The notes beneath the pieces were generated by a model that was not told where the DNA came from, did no database searches, and worked only from the letters and a program-made list of their open reading frames with translations. Shown piece by piece: positions 47,301-59,264 of a DNA stretch of 64,000 nt. Source of the stretch: Hydractinia symbiolongicarpus. Lineage: Eukaryota > Cnidaria > Hydrozoa > Anthoathecata > Hydractiniidae. The stretch covers positions 5,148,001 to 5,212,000 of the forward strand of contig NC_079877.1 in assembly GCF_029227915.1 (NCBI RefSeq). The letters run 5' to 3'. The position numbers and the translations under genes are program-made. The stretch's first letter is position 1. Every line of letters begins with the position of its first letter.

Positions 47301-49330
47301 ACGATTTTTTAATTCATTTTTTCACCACTAAAACGCATGAGACTTGTAGTTTTCAAAAATGTTTTCATTTTTGATGAGACGCTGAATAAAAGAAGTTTAA
47401 TCGCCGGCAAACGAAAACCTGCGATTTCCCGTAAATCCTGGACTCGGCCCGTATAGTCAAAAGTATACAAAGAAAGTACCCAGGGAGTAAACTCATTTCC
47501 CAAACGATTTTTTAAATTATTATTTCACCACTAAAGCCCATGAGATTTGTAGTTTTTAAAAATGTTTTCATTTTTGATTGGACGCTGAATAAAAGAAGTT
47601 TAATCGCCGGCAAACAAAAACCCGCGATTTCCCGTAAATCCCGGACTCGGCCCGTATAGTTAAAAGTATACAAGGAAAGTACCCAGTGAGTAAACTCATT
47701 TCCCGAACGAATTTTTAAATTATTTTTTCACCACTAAAACGTATGAGACTTGTAGTTTTCAAAAATATTTTCATTTTTGATAAGACGCTGAATAAAAGAA
47801 GTTTAATCGCCGGCAAACGAAAACCTGCGATTTCCCGTAAATCCCGGACTCGGCCCGTATAGTCAAAAGTATACAAAGAAAGTACCAAGGGTGTAAACTC
47901 ATTTCCCGAACGATTTTTTAAATTATTTTTTCACCACTAAAACGCATGAGACTTGTAGTTTTCAAAAATGTTTTCATTTTTGATGAGACGCTGAATAAAA
48001 GAAGTTTAATCGCCTGCAAACGAAAACCTGCGATTTCCCGTAAATCCCGGACTCGGCCCGTATAGTCAAAAGTATACAAAGAAAGTACCCAGTGAGTAAA
48101 CTCATTTCCCAAACGACTTTTTAAATTATTATTTCACCACTAAAGCCCATGAGACTTGTAAATTTTAAAAATGTTTTTATTTTTGATGAGACGCTGAGTA
48201 AAAGAAGTTTAATCGCCGGCAAACGAAAACCAGCGATTTCCCGTAAATCCCGAACTCGGCCCGTATAGTCAAAAGTATACAAGGAAAGTACCCAGTGAGT
48301 AAACTTATTTCCCGAACGAATTTTTAAATTATTTTTTTACCACTAAAACGCATGAGACTTGTAGTTTTCAGAAATGTTTTCATTTTTGATGAGACGCTGA
48401 ATAAAAGAAGTTTAATCGCCGGCAAACGAAAACCCGCGATTTCCCGTAAATCCCGAACTCGGCCCGTATAGTCAAAAGTATACAAGGAAAGTACCCAGTG
48501 AGTAAACTCATTTCCCGAACGAATTTTTAAATTATTTTTTTACCACTAAAACGCATGAGACTTGTAGTTTTCAGAAATGTTTTCATTTTTGATGAGACGC
48601 TGAATAAAAGAAGTTTAATCGCCGGCAAACGAAAACCCGCGACTTCCCGTAAATCCCGGGCTTGGCCCGTATAGTCCAAAGTATACAAAGATAGTACCCA
48701 GGGAGTAAAGTCATTTCCCGAACGATTTTTTAATTCATTTTTTCACCACTAAATCGCATGAGACTTGTAGTTTTCAGAAATGTTTTCATTTTTGATGAGA
48801 CGCTTAATGAAAGTGGTTTAATCGCCGGCGAACGAAAACCCGCGATCTCCCGTAAATCCCGGGCTTGGCCCGTATAGTCGAATGTATACAAAGAAAGTAC
48901 CCTGTGAGTAAACTCATTTCCAAAACGATTTTTTAAATTATCTTTTCACCACTAAAACGCTTGAGACTTGTAGTTTTCAAAAATGTTTTCATTTTTGATG
49001 AGACGCTAAATAAAAGAGGTTTAATCGCCGGCAAACGAAAACCCGCCATTTCCCGTAAACCCCGGACTCGGCCCGCATAGTCAAAAGTATACAAAGAAAG
49101 TACCCAGGGTGTAAACTCATTTCCCGAACGATTTTTTAAATTACTATTTCACCACTAAAGCCCATGAGACTTGTAGTATTTAAAAATATTTTCATTTTTG
49201 ATGAGACGCTGAATAAAAGAAGTTTAATCGTCGGCAAACGAAAACCCGCGACTTCCCGTAAATCCCGGGCTTGGCCCGTATAGTCAAAAGTATACAAAGA
49301 AAGTACCCTGTGAGTAAACTCATTTCCAAA

Positions 49331-49518
49331 ACGATTTTTTAAATTATCTTTTCACCACTAAAACGCTTGAGACTTGTAGTTTTCAAACTACAAGTGCTGA
49401 GTAAAAGAAGTTTAATCGCCGGCAAACGAAAACCAGCGATTTCCCGTAAATCCCGAACTCGGCCCGTATAGTCAAAAGTATACAGGGAAAGTACCCAGTG
49501 AGTAAACTTATTTCCCGA
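49331..49518 (+). repeat. 188 bp chimeric J/E monomer at a duplication joint
   Basis: The left part is J (ttatcttttcacc, cgcttgagacttgtag). The right part is E (gctgagtaaaag, aaaaccagcg, aaacttattt). At the seam the expected 23 bases between tttcaaa and gctgag are replaced by the 8 bases ctacaagt, a net loss of 15 bp. It is the only strongly shortened monomer in the window. Confidence 0.92.
49372..49395. repeat. Perfect 24 bp palindrome, 11 bp arms
   Basis: The left arm ACTTGTAGTTT is followed by the two-base spacer TC and then the right arm AAACTACAAGT, its exact reverse complement. The left arm is ordinary satellite sequence. The last eight bases of the right arm are foreign to the monomer and appear to be an inverted copy of it. 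Confidence 0.95.
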
Positions 49519-50939
49519 ACGAATTTTTAAATTATTTTTTTACCACTAAAACGCATGAGACTTGTAGTTTTCAGAAATGTTTTCATTTTTGATGAGACGC
49601 TGAATAAAAGAAGTTTAATCGCCGGCAAACGAAAACCCGCGATTTCCCGTAAATCCCGAACTCGGCCCGTATAGTCAAAAGTATACAAGGAAAGTACCCA
49701 GTGAGTAAACTCATTTCCCGAACGAATTTTTAAATTATTTTTTTACCACTAAAACGCATGAGACTTGTAGTTTTCAGAAATGTTTTCATTTTTGATGAGA
49801 CGCTGAATAAAAGAAGTTTAATCGCCGGCAAACGAAAACCCGCGACTTCCCGTAAATCCCGGGCTTGGCCCGTATAGTCCAAAGTATACAAAGATAGTAC
49901 CCAGGGAGTAAAGTCATTTCCCGAACGATTTTTTAATTCATTTTTTCACCACTAAATCGCATGAGACTTGTAGTTTTCAGAAATGTTTTCATTTTTGATG
50001 AGACGCTTAATGAAAGTGGTTTAATCGCCGGCGAACGAAAACCCGCGATCTCCCGTAAATCCCGGGCTTGGCCCGTATAGTCGAATGTATACAAAGAAAG
50101 TACCCTGTGAGTAAACTCATTTCCAAAACGATTTTTTAAATTATCTTTTCACCACTAAAACGCTTGAGACTTGTAGTTTTCAAAAATGTTTTCATTTTTG
50201 ATGAGACGCTAAATAAAAGAGGTTTAATCGCCGGCAAACGAAAACCCGCCATTTCCCGTAAACCCCGGACTCGGCCCGCATAGTCAAAAGTATACAAAGA
50301 AAGTACCCAGGGTGTAAACTCATTTCCCGAACGATTTTTTAAATTACTATTTCACCACTAAAGCCCATGAGACTTGTAGTATTTAAAAATATTTTCATTT
50401 TTGATGAGACGCTGAATAAAAGAAGTTTAATCGCCGGCAAACGAAAACCCGCGACTTCCCGTAAATCCCGGGCTTGGCCCGTATAGTCAAAAGTATACAA
50501 AGAAAGTACCCTGTGAGTAAACTCATTTCCAAAACGATTTTTTAAATTATCTTTTCACCACTAAAACGCTTGAGACTTGTAGTTTTCAAAAATGTTTTCA
50601 TTTTTGATGAGACGCTGAGTAAAAGAAGTTTAATCGCCGGCAAACGAAAACCCGCGATTTCCCGTAAATCCCGAACTCGGCCCGTATAGTCAAAAGTATA
50701 CAAGGAAAGTACCCAGTGAGTAAACTCATTTCCCGAACGAACTTTTAAATTATTTTTTTACCACTAAAACGCATGAGACTTGTAGTTTTCAGAAATGTTT
50801 TCATTTTTGATGAGACGCTGAATAAAAGAAGTTTAATCGCCGGCAAACGAAAACCCGCGACTTCCCGTAAATCCCGGGCTTGGCCCGTATAGTCCAAAGT
50901 ATACAAAGATAGTACCCAGGGAGTAAACTCATTTCCTGA

Positions 50940-51143
50940 ACGATTTTTTAATTCATTTTTTCACCACTAAATCGCATGAGACTTGTAGTTTTCAGAAATG
51001 TTTTCATTTTTGATAAGACGCCTAATGAAAGTGGTTTAATCGCCGGCGAACGAAAAACCCGCGACTTCCCGTAAATCCCGGGCTTGGCCCGTATAGTCCA
51101 AAGTATACAAAGATAGTACCCAGGGAGTAAACTCATTTCCTGA
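50940..51143 (+). repeat. Chimera X, second occurrence (204 bp)
   Basis: Same G/F hybrid with A5 (51053-51057) as at 36947, followed by G' with gcctaatg. This copy has gataagacgcctaatg on the left, so its G half also carries the gcctaatg variant. Confidence 0.88.
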
Positions 51144-51752
51144 ACGATTTTTTAATTCATTTTTTCACCACTAAATCGCATGAGACTTGTAGTTTTCAGA
51201 AATGTTTTCATTTTTGATGAGACGCCTAATGAAAGTGGTTTAATCGCCGGCGAACGAAAACCCGCGATTTCCCGTAAATCCCGGGCTTGGCCCGTATAGT
51301 CGAATGTATACAAAGAAAGTACCCTGTGAGTAAACTCATTTCCAAAACGATTTTTTAAATTATCTTTTCACCACTAAAACGCTTGAGACTTGTAGTTTTC
51401 AAAAATGTTTTCATTTTTGATGAGACGCTAAATAAAAGAGGTTTAATCGCCGGCAAACGAAAACCCGCCATTTCCCGTAAACCCCGGACTCGGCCCGCAT
51501 AGTCAAAAGTATACAAAGAAAGTACCCAGGGTGTAAACTCATTTCCCGAACGATTTTTTAAATTACCATTTCACCACTAAAGCCCATGAGACTTGTAGTA
51601 TTTAAAAATATTTTCATTTTTGATGAGACGCTGAATAAAAGAAGTTTAATCGCCGGGAAACGAAAACCCGCGACTTCCCGTAAATCCCGGGCTTGGCCCG
51701 TATAGTCAAAAGTATACAAAGATAGTACCCAGGGAGTAAACTCATTTCCCGA

Positions 51753-54700
51753 ACGATTTTTTAATTCATTTTTTCACCACTAAAACGCATGAGACTTGTA
51801 GTTTTCAAAAATGTTTTCATTTTTGATGAGACGCTGAATAAAAGAAGTTTAATCGCCGGCAAACGAAAACCTGCGATTTCCCGTAAATCCTGGACTCGGC
51901 CCGTATAGTCAAAAGTATACAAAGAAAGTACCCAGGGAGTAAACTCATTTCCCAAACGATTTTTTAAATTATTATTTCACCACTAAAGCCCATGAGATTT
52001 GTAGTTTTTAAAAATGTTTTCATTTTTGATTGGACGCTGAATAAAAGAAGTTTAATCGCCGGCAAACAAAAACCCGCGATTTCCCGTAAATCCCGGACTC
52101 GGCCCGTATAGTTAAAAGTATACAAGGAAAGTACCCAGTGAGTAAACTCATTTCCCGAACGAATTTTTAAATTATTTTTTCACCACTAAAACGTATGAGA
52201 CTTGTAGTTTTCAAAAATATTTTCATTTTTGATAAGACGCTGAATAAAAGAAGTTTAATCGCCGGCAAACGAAAACCTGCGATTTCCCGTAAATCCCGGA
52301 CTCGGCCCGTATAGTCAAAAGTATACAAAGAAAGTACCAAGGGTGTAAACTCATTTCCCGAACGATTTTTTAAATTATTTTTTCACCACTAAAACGCATG
52401 AGACTTGTAGTTTTCAAAAATGTTTTCATTTTTGATGAGACGCTGAATAAAAGAAGTTTAATCGCCTGCAAACGAAAACCTGCGATTTCCCGTAAATCCC
52501 GGACTCGGCCCGTATAGTCAAAAGTATACAAAGAAAGTACCCAGTGAGTAAACTCATTTCCCAAACGACTTTTTAAATTATTATTTCACCACTAAAGCCC
52601 ATGAGACTTGTAGTTTTTAAAAATGTTTTTATTTTTGATGAGACGCTGAGTAAAAGAAGTTTAATCGCCGGCAAACGAAAACCAGCGATTTCCCGTAAAT
52701 CCCGAACTCGGCCCGTATAGTCAAAAGTATACAAGGAAAGTACCCAGTGAGTAAACTTATTTCCCGAACGAATTTTTAAATTATTTTTTTACCACTAAAA
52801 CGCATGAGACTTGTAGTTTTCAGAAATGTTTTCATTTTTGATGAGACGCTGAATAAAAGAAGTTTAATCGCCGGCAAACGAAAACCCGCGATTTCCCGTA
52901 AATCCCGAACTCGGCCCGTATAGTCAAAAGTATACAAGGAAAGTACCCAGTGAGTAAACTCATTTCCCGAACGAATTTTTAAATTATTTTTTTACCACTA
53001 AAACGCATGAGACTTGTAGTTTTCAGAAATGTTTTCATTTTTGATGAGACGCTGAATAAAAGAAGTTTAATCGCCGGCAAACGAAAACCCGCGACTTCCC
53101 GTAAATGCCGGGCTTGGCCCGTATAGTCCAAAGTATACAAAGATAGTACCCAGGGAGTAAAGTCATTTCCCGAACGATTTTTTAATTCATTTTTTCACCA
53201 CTAAATCGCATGAGACTTGTAGTTTTCAGAAATGTTTTCATTTTTGATGAGACGCTTAATGAAAGTGGTTTAATCGCCGTCGAACGAAAACCCGCGATCT
53301 CCCGTAAATCCCGGGCTTGGCCCGTATAGTCGAATGTATACAAAGAAAGTACCCTGTGAGTAAACTCATTTCCAAAACGATTTTTTAAATTATCTTTTCA
53401 CCACTAAAACGCTTGAGACTTGTAGTTTTCAAAAATGTTTTCATTTTTGATGAGACGCTAAATAAAAGAGGTTTAATCGCCGGCAAACGAAAACCCGCCA
53501 TTTCCCGTAAACCCCGGACTCGGCCCGCATAGTCAAAAGTATACAAAGAAAGTACCCAGGGTGTAAACTCATTTCCCGAACGATTTTTTAAATTACTATT
53601 TCACCACTAAAGCCCATGAGACTTGTAGTATTTAAAAATATTTTCATTTTTGATGAGACGCTGAATAAAAGAAGTTTAATCGCCGGCAAACGAAAACCCG
53701 CGACTTCCCGTAAATCCCGGGCTTGGCCCGTATAGTCAAAAGTATACAAAGAAATTACCCTGTGAGTAAACTCATTTCCAAAACGATTTTTTAAATTATC
53801 TTTTCACCACTAAAACGCTTGAGACTTGTAGTTTTCAAAAATGTTTTCATTTTTGATGAGACGCTGAGTAAAAGAAGTTTAATCGCCGGCAAACGAAAAC
53901 CCGCGATTTCCCGTAAATCCCGAACTCGGCCCGTATAGTCAAAAGTATACAAGGAAAGTACCCAGTGAGTAAACTCATTTCCCGAACGAACTTTTAAATT
54001 ATTTTTTTACCACTAAAACGCATGAGACTTGTAGTTTTCAGAAATGTTTTCATTTTTGATGAGACGCTGAATAAAAGAAGTTTAATCGCCGGCAAACGAA
54101 AACCCGCGACTTCCCGTAAATCCCGGGCTTGGCCCGTATAGTCCAAAGTATACAAAGATAGTACCCAGGGAGTAAACTCATTTCCTGAACGATTTTTTAA
54201 TTCATTTTTTCACCACTAAATCGCATGAGACTTGTAGTTTTCAGAAATGTTTTCATTTTTGATGAGACGCTTAATGAAAGTGGTTTAATCGCCGGCGAAC
54301 GAAAAACCCGCGACTTCCCGTAAATCCCGGGCTTGGCCCGTATAGTCCAAAGTATACAAAGATAGTACCCAGGGAGTAAACTCATTTCCTGAACGATTTT
54401 TTAATTCATTTTTTCACCACTAAATCGCATGAGACTTGTAGTTTTCAGAAATGTTTTCATTTTTGATGAGACGCCTAATGAAAGTGGTTTAATCGCCGGC
54501 GAACGAAAACCCGCGATTTCCCGTAAATCCCGGGCTTGGCCCGTATAGTCGAATGTATACAAAGAAAGTACCCTGTGAGTAAACTCATTTCCAAAACGAT
54601 TTTTTAAATTATCTTTTCACCACTAAAACGCTTGAGATTTGTAGTTTTCAAAAATGTTTTCATTTTTGATGAGACGCTAAATAAAAGAGGTTTAATCGCC

Positions 54701-55001
54701 GGCAAACGAAAACCCGCCATTTCCCGTAAACCCCGGACTCGGCCCGCATAGTCAAAAGTATACAAAGAAAGTACCCAGGGTGTAAACTCATTTCCCGAAC
54801 GATTTTTTAAATTACTATTTCACCACTAAAGCCCATGAGACTTGTAGTATTTAAAAATATTTTCATTTTTGATGAGACGCTGAATAAAAGAAGTTTAATC
54901 GCCGGGAAACGAAAACCCGCGACTTCCCGTAAATCCCGGGCTTGGCCCGTATAGTCAAAAGTATACAAAGATAGTACCCAGGGAGTAAACTCATTTCCCG
55001 A
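51753..55001 (+). repeat. HOR copy, sixteen monomers with X (3249 bp)
   Basis: Order: A W D B E F1 F2 G H I' J F2' X G' H I, the same composition as copy 1 (34511-37759), about 17 kb away. The F2 monomer has a private aaatgccggg and the following G has cgccgtcgaacg. Confidence 0.9.
54189..54392 (+). repeat. Chimera X, third occurrence (204 bp)
   Basis: G left half with gcttaatgaaagtgg, F right half, A5 at 54302-54306, followed by G' with gcctaatg. It matches the version at 36947 more closely than that at 50940. Confidence 0.88.
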
Positions 55002-58000
55002 ACGATTTTTTAATTCATTTTTTCACCACTAAAACGCATGAGACTTGTAGTTTTCAAAAATGTTTTCATTTTTGATGAGACGCTGAATAAAAGAAGTTTA
55101 ATGGCCGGCAAACGAAAACCTGCGATTTCCCGTAAATCCTGGACTCGGCCCGTATAGTCAAAAGTATACAAAGAAAGTACCCAGGGAGTAAACTCATTTC
55201 CCAAACGATTTTTTAAATTATTATTTCACCACTAAAGCCCATGAGATTTGTAGTTTTTAAAAATGTTTTCATTTTTGATTGGACGCTGAATAAAAGAAGT
55301 TTAATCGCCGGCAAACAAAAACCCGCGATTTCCCGTAAATCCCGGACTCGGCCCGTATAGTTAAAAGTATGCAAGGAAAGTACCCAGTGAGTAAACTCAT
55401 TTCCCGAACGAATTTTTAAATTATTTTTTCACCACTAAAACGTATGAGACTTGTAGTTTTCAAAAATATTTTCATTTTTGATAAGACGCTGAATAAAAGA
55501 AGTTTAATCGCCGGCAAACGAAAACCTGCGATTTCCCGTAAATCCCGGACTCGGCCCGTAGAGTCAAAAGTATACAAAGAAAGTACCAAGGGTGTAAACT
55601 CATTTCCCGAACGATTTTTTAAATTATTTTTTCACCACTAAAACGCATGAGACTTGTAGTTTTCAAAAATGTTTTCATTTTTGATGAGACGCTGAATAAA
55701 AGAAGTTTAATCGCCTGCAAACGAAAACCTGCGATTTCCCGTAAATCCCGGACTCGGCCCGTATAGTCAAAAGTATACAAAAAAAGTACCCAGTGAGTAA
55801 ACTCATTTCCCAAACGACTTTTTAAATTATTATTTCACCACTAAAGCCCATGAGACTTGTAGTTTTTAAAAATGTTTTTATTTTTGATGAGACGCTGAGT
55901 AAAAGAAGTTTAATCGCCGGCAAACGAAAACCAGCGATTTCCCGTAAATCCCGAACTCGGCCCGTATAGTCAAAAGTATACAAGGAAAGTACCCAGTGAG
56001 TAAACTTATTTCCCGAACGAATTTTTAAATTATTTTTTTACCACTAAAACGCATGAGACTTGTAGTTTTCAGAAATGTTTTCATTTTTGATGAGACGCTG
56101 AATAAAAGAAGTTTAATCGCCGGCAAACGAAAACCCGCGATTTCCCGTAAATCCCGAACTCGGCCCGTATAGTCAAAAGTATACAAGGAAAGTACCCAGT
56201 GAGTAAACTCATTTCCCGAACGAATTTTTAAATTATTTTTTTGCCACTAAAACGCATGAGACTTGTAGTTTTCAGAAATGTTTTCATTTTTGATGAGACG
56301 CTGAATAAAAGAAGTTTAATCGCCGGCAAACGAAAACCCGCGACTTCCCGTAAATCCCGGGCTTGGCCCGTATAGTCCAAAGTATACAAAGATAGTACCC
56401 AGGGAGTAAAGTCATTTCCCGAACGATTTTTTAATTCATTTTTTCACCACTAAATCGCATGAGACTTGTAGTTTTCAGAAATGTTTTCATTTTTGATGAG
56501 ACGCTTAATGAAAGTGGTTTAATCGCCGGCGAACGAAAACCCGCGATCTCCCGTAAATCCCGGGCTTGGCCCGTATAGTCGAATGTATACAAAGAAAGTA
56601 CCCTGTGAGTAAACTCATTTCCAAAACGATTTTTTAAATTATCTTTTCACCACTAAAACGCTTGAGACTTGTAGTTTTCAAAAATGTTTTCATTTTTGAT
56701 GAGACGCTAAATAAAAGAGGTTTAATCGCCGGCAAACGAAAACCCGCCATTTCCCGTAAACCCCGGACTCGGCCCGCATAGTCAAAAGTATACAAAGAAA
56801 GTACCCAGGGTGTAAACTCATTTCCCGAACGATTTTTTAAATTACTATTTCACCACTAAAGCCCATGAGACTTGTAGTATTTAAAAATATTTTCATTTTT
56901 GATGAGACGCTGAATAAAAGAAGTTTAATCGCCGGCAAACGAAAACCCGCGACTTCCCGTAAATCCCGGGCTTGGCCCGTATAGTCAAAAGTATACAAAG
57001 AAAGTACCCTGTGAGTAAACTCATTTCCAAAACGATTTTTTAATTTATCTTTTCACCACTAAAACGCTTGAGACTTGTAGTTTTCAAAAATGTTTTCATT
57101 TTTGATGAGACGCTGAGTAAAAGAAGTTTAATCGCCGGCAAACGAAAACCCGCGATTTCCCGTAAATCCCGAACTCGGCCCGTATAGTCAAAAGTATACA
57201 AGGAAAGTACCCAGTGAGTAAACTCATTTCCCGAACGAACTTTTAAATTATTTTTTTACCACTAAAACGCATGAGACTTGTAGTTTTCAGAAATGTTTTC
57301 ATTTTTGATGAGACGCTGAATAAAAGAAGTTTAATCGCCGGCAAACGAAAACCCGCGACTTCCCGTAAATCCCGGGCTTGGCCCGTATAGTCCAAAGTAT
57401 ACAAAGATAGTACCCAGGGAGTAAACCCATTTCCTGAACGATTTTTTAATTCATTTTTTCACCACTAAATCGCATGAGACTTGTAGTTTTCAGAAATGTT
57501 TTCATTTTTGATGAGACGCTTAATGAAAGTGGTTTAATCGCCGGCGAACGAAAACCCGCGATTTCCCGTAAATCCCGGGCTTGGCCCGTATAGTCGAATG
57601 TATACAAAGAAAGTACCCTGTGAGTAAACTCATTTCCAAAACGATTTTTTAAATTATCTTTTCACCACTAAAACGCTTGAGACTTGTAGTTTTCAAAAAT
57701 GTTTTCATTTTTGATGAGACGCTAAATAAAAGAGGTTTAATCGCCGGCAAACGAAAACCCGCCATTTCCCGTAAACCCCGGACTCGGCCCGCATAGTCAA
57801 AAGTATACAAAGAAAGTACCCAGGGTGTAAACTCATTTCTCGAACGATTTTTTAAATTACTATTTCACCACTAAAGCCCATGAGACTTGTAGTATTTAAA
57901 AATATTTTCATTTTTGATGAGACGCTGAATAAAAGAAGTTTAATCGCCGGGAAACGAAAACCCGCGACTTCCCGTAAATCCCGGGCTTGGCCCGTATAGT

Positions 58001-58046
58001 CAAAAGTATACAAAGATAGTACCCAGGGAGTAAACTCATTTCCCGA
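55002..58046 (+). repeat. HOR copy, canonical fifteen monomers (3045 bp)
   Basis: Order: A W D B E F1 F2 G H I' J F2' G H I, exactly 15x203. It contains neither X nor a doubled F1, so it is the simplest description of the basic unit. Its A monomer carries aatggccgg, otherwise seen only in a monomers before 15.3 kb. Confidence 0.9.
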
Positions 58047-59264
58047 ACGATTTTTTAATTCATTTTTTCACCACTAAAACGCATGAGACTTGTAGTTTTC
58101 AAAAATGTTTTCATTTTTGATGAGACGCTGAATAAAAGAAGTTTAATCGCCGGCAAACGAAAACCTGCGATTTCCCGTAAATCCTGGACTCGGCCCGTAT
58201 AGTCAAAAGTATACAAAGAAAGTACCCAGGGAGTAAACTCATTTCCCAAACGATTTTTTAAATTATTATTTCACCACTAAAGCCCATGAGATTTGTAGTT
58301 TTTAAAAATGTTTTCATTTTTGATTGGACGCTGAATAAAAGAAGTTTAATCGCCGGCAAACAAAAACCCGCGATTTCCCGTAAATCCCGGACTCGGCCCG
58401 TATAGTTAAAAGTATACAAGGAAAGTACCCAGTGAGTAAACTCATTTCCCGAACGAATTTTTAAATTATTTTTTCACCACTAAAACGTATGAGACTTGTA
58501 GTTTTCAAAAATATTTTCATTTTTGATAAGACGCTGAATAAAAGAAGTTTAATCGCCGGCAAACGAAAACCTGCGATTTCCCGTAAATCCCGGACTCGGC
58601 CCGTATAGTCAAAAGTATACAAAGAAAGTACCAAGGGTGTAAACTCATTTCCCGAACGATTTTTTAAATTATTTTTTCACCACTAAAACGCATGAGACTT
58701 GTAGTTTTCAAAAATGTTTTCATTTTTGATGAGACGCTGAATAAAAGAATTTTAATCGCCTGCAAACGAAAACCTGCGATTTCCCGTAAATCCCGGACTC
58801 GGCCCGTATAGTCAAAAGTATACAAAGAAAGTACCCAGTGAGTAAACTCATTTCCCAAACGACTTTTTAAATTATTATTTCACCACTAAAGCCCATGAGA
58901 CTTGTAGTTTTCAAAAATGTTTTCATTTTTGATGAGACGCTAAATAAAAGAGGTTTAATCGCCGGCAAACGAAAACCCGCCATTTCCTGTAAACCCCGGA
59001 CTCGGCCCGCATAGTCAAAAGTATACAAAGAAAGTACCCAGGGTGTAAACTCATTTCTCGAACGATTTTTTAAATTACTATTTCACCACTAAAGCCCATG
59101 AGACTTGTAGTATTTAAAAATATTTTCATTTTTGATGGGACGCTGAATAAAAGAAGTTTAATCGCCGGGAAACGAAAACCCGCGACTTCCCGTAAATCCC
59201 GGGCTTGGCCCGTATAGTCAAAAGTATACAAAGATAGTACCCAGGGAGTAAACTCATTTCCCGA
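58047..59264 (+). repeat. Six-monomer unit A W D B E/H I (1218 bp)
   Basis: Same length and order as the units at 41008, but the fifth monomer (58859-59061) is an E/H chimera: cgactttttaaattattatt and gcccatgag on the left, tcaaaaatg, gctaaataaaagagg and cgccatttcc on the right. The seam partners differ, so the contraction probably arose separately. Confidence 0.88.

Larger units (their letters stand above)
47301..51752 (+). repeat. HOR copy with internal six-monomer duplication (22 monomers)
   Basis: Order: A W D B E F1 F2 G H I' [J/E] F1 F2 G H I' J F2' X G' H I. The run from E to I' is repeated. The two passes are joined by the aberrant 188 bp monomer 49331-49518. Length is 22x203 minus 15 plus 1. 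E at 48113 has a private gacttgtaaattttaaaaatg. Confidence 0.9.

Noticed and set aside
49372-49395. Palindrome as transposon terminal repeat, terminator or restriction-type operator
   Set aside because: It occurs once, has no target-site duplication or insert, and coincides with a monomer-type switch and a 15 bp loss. A rearrangement scar explains it better.
55002-55204. aatggccgg in an A monomer as evidence of recent transfer from the 6-15 kb dimer region
   Set aside because: Only this single base is shared with the distant a' monomers; the rest matches neighbouring A monomers. An independent substitution is equally likely.
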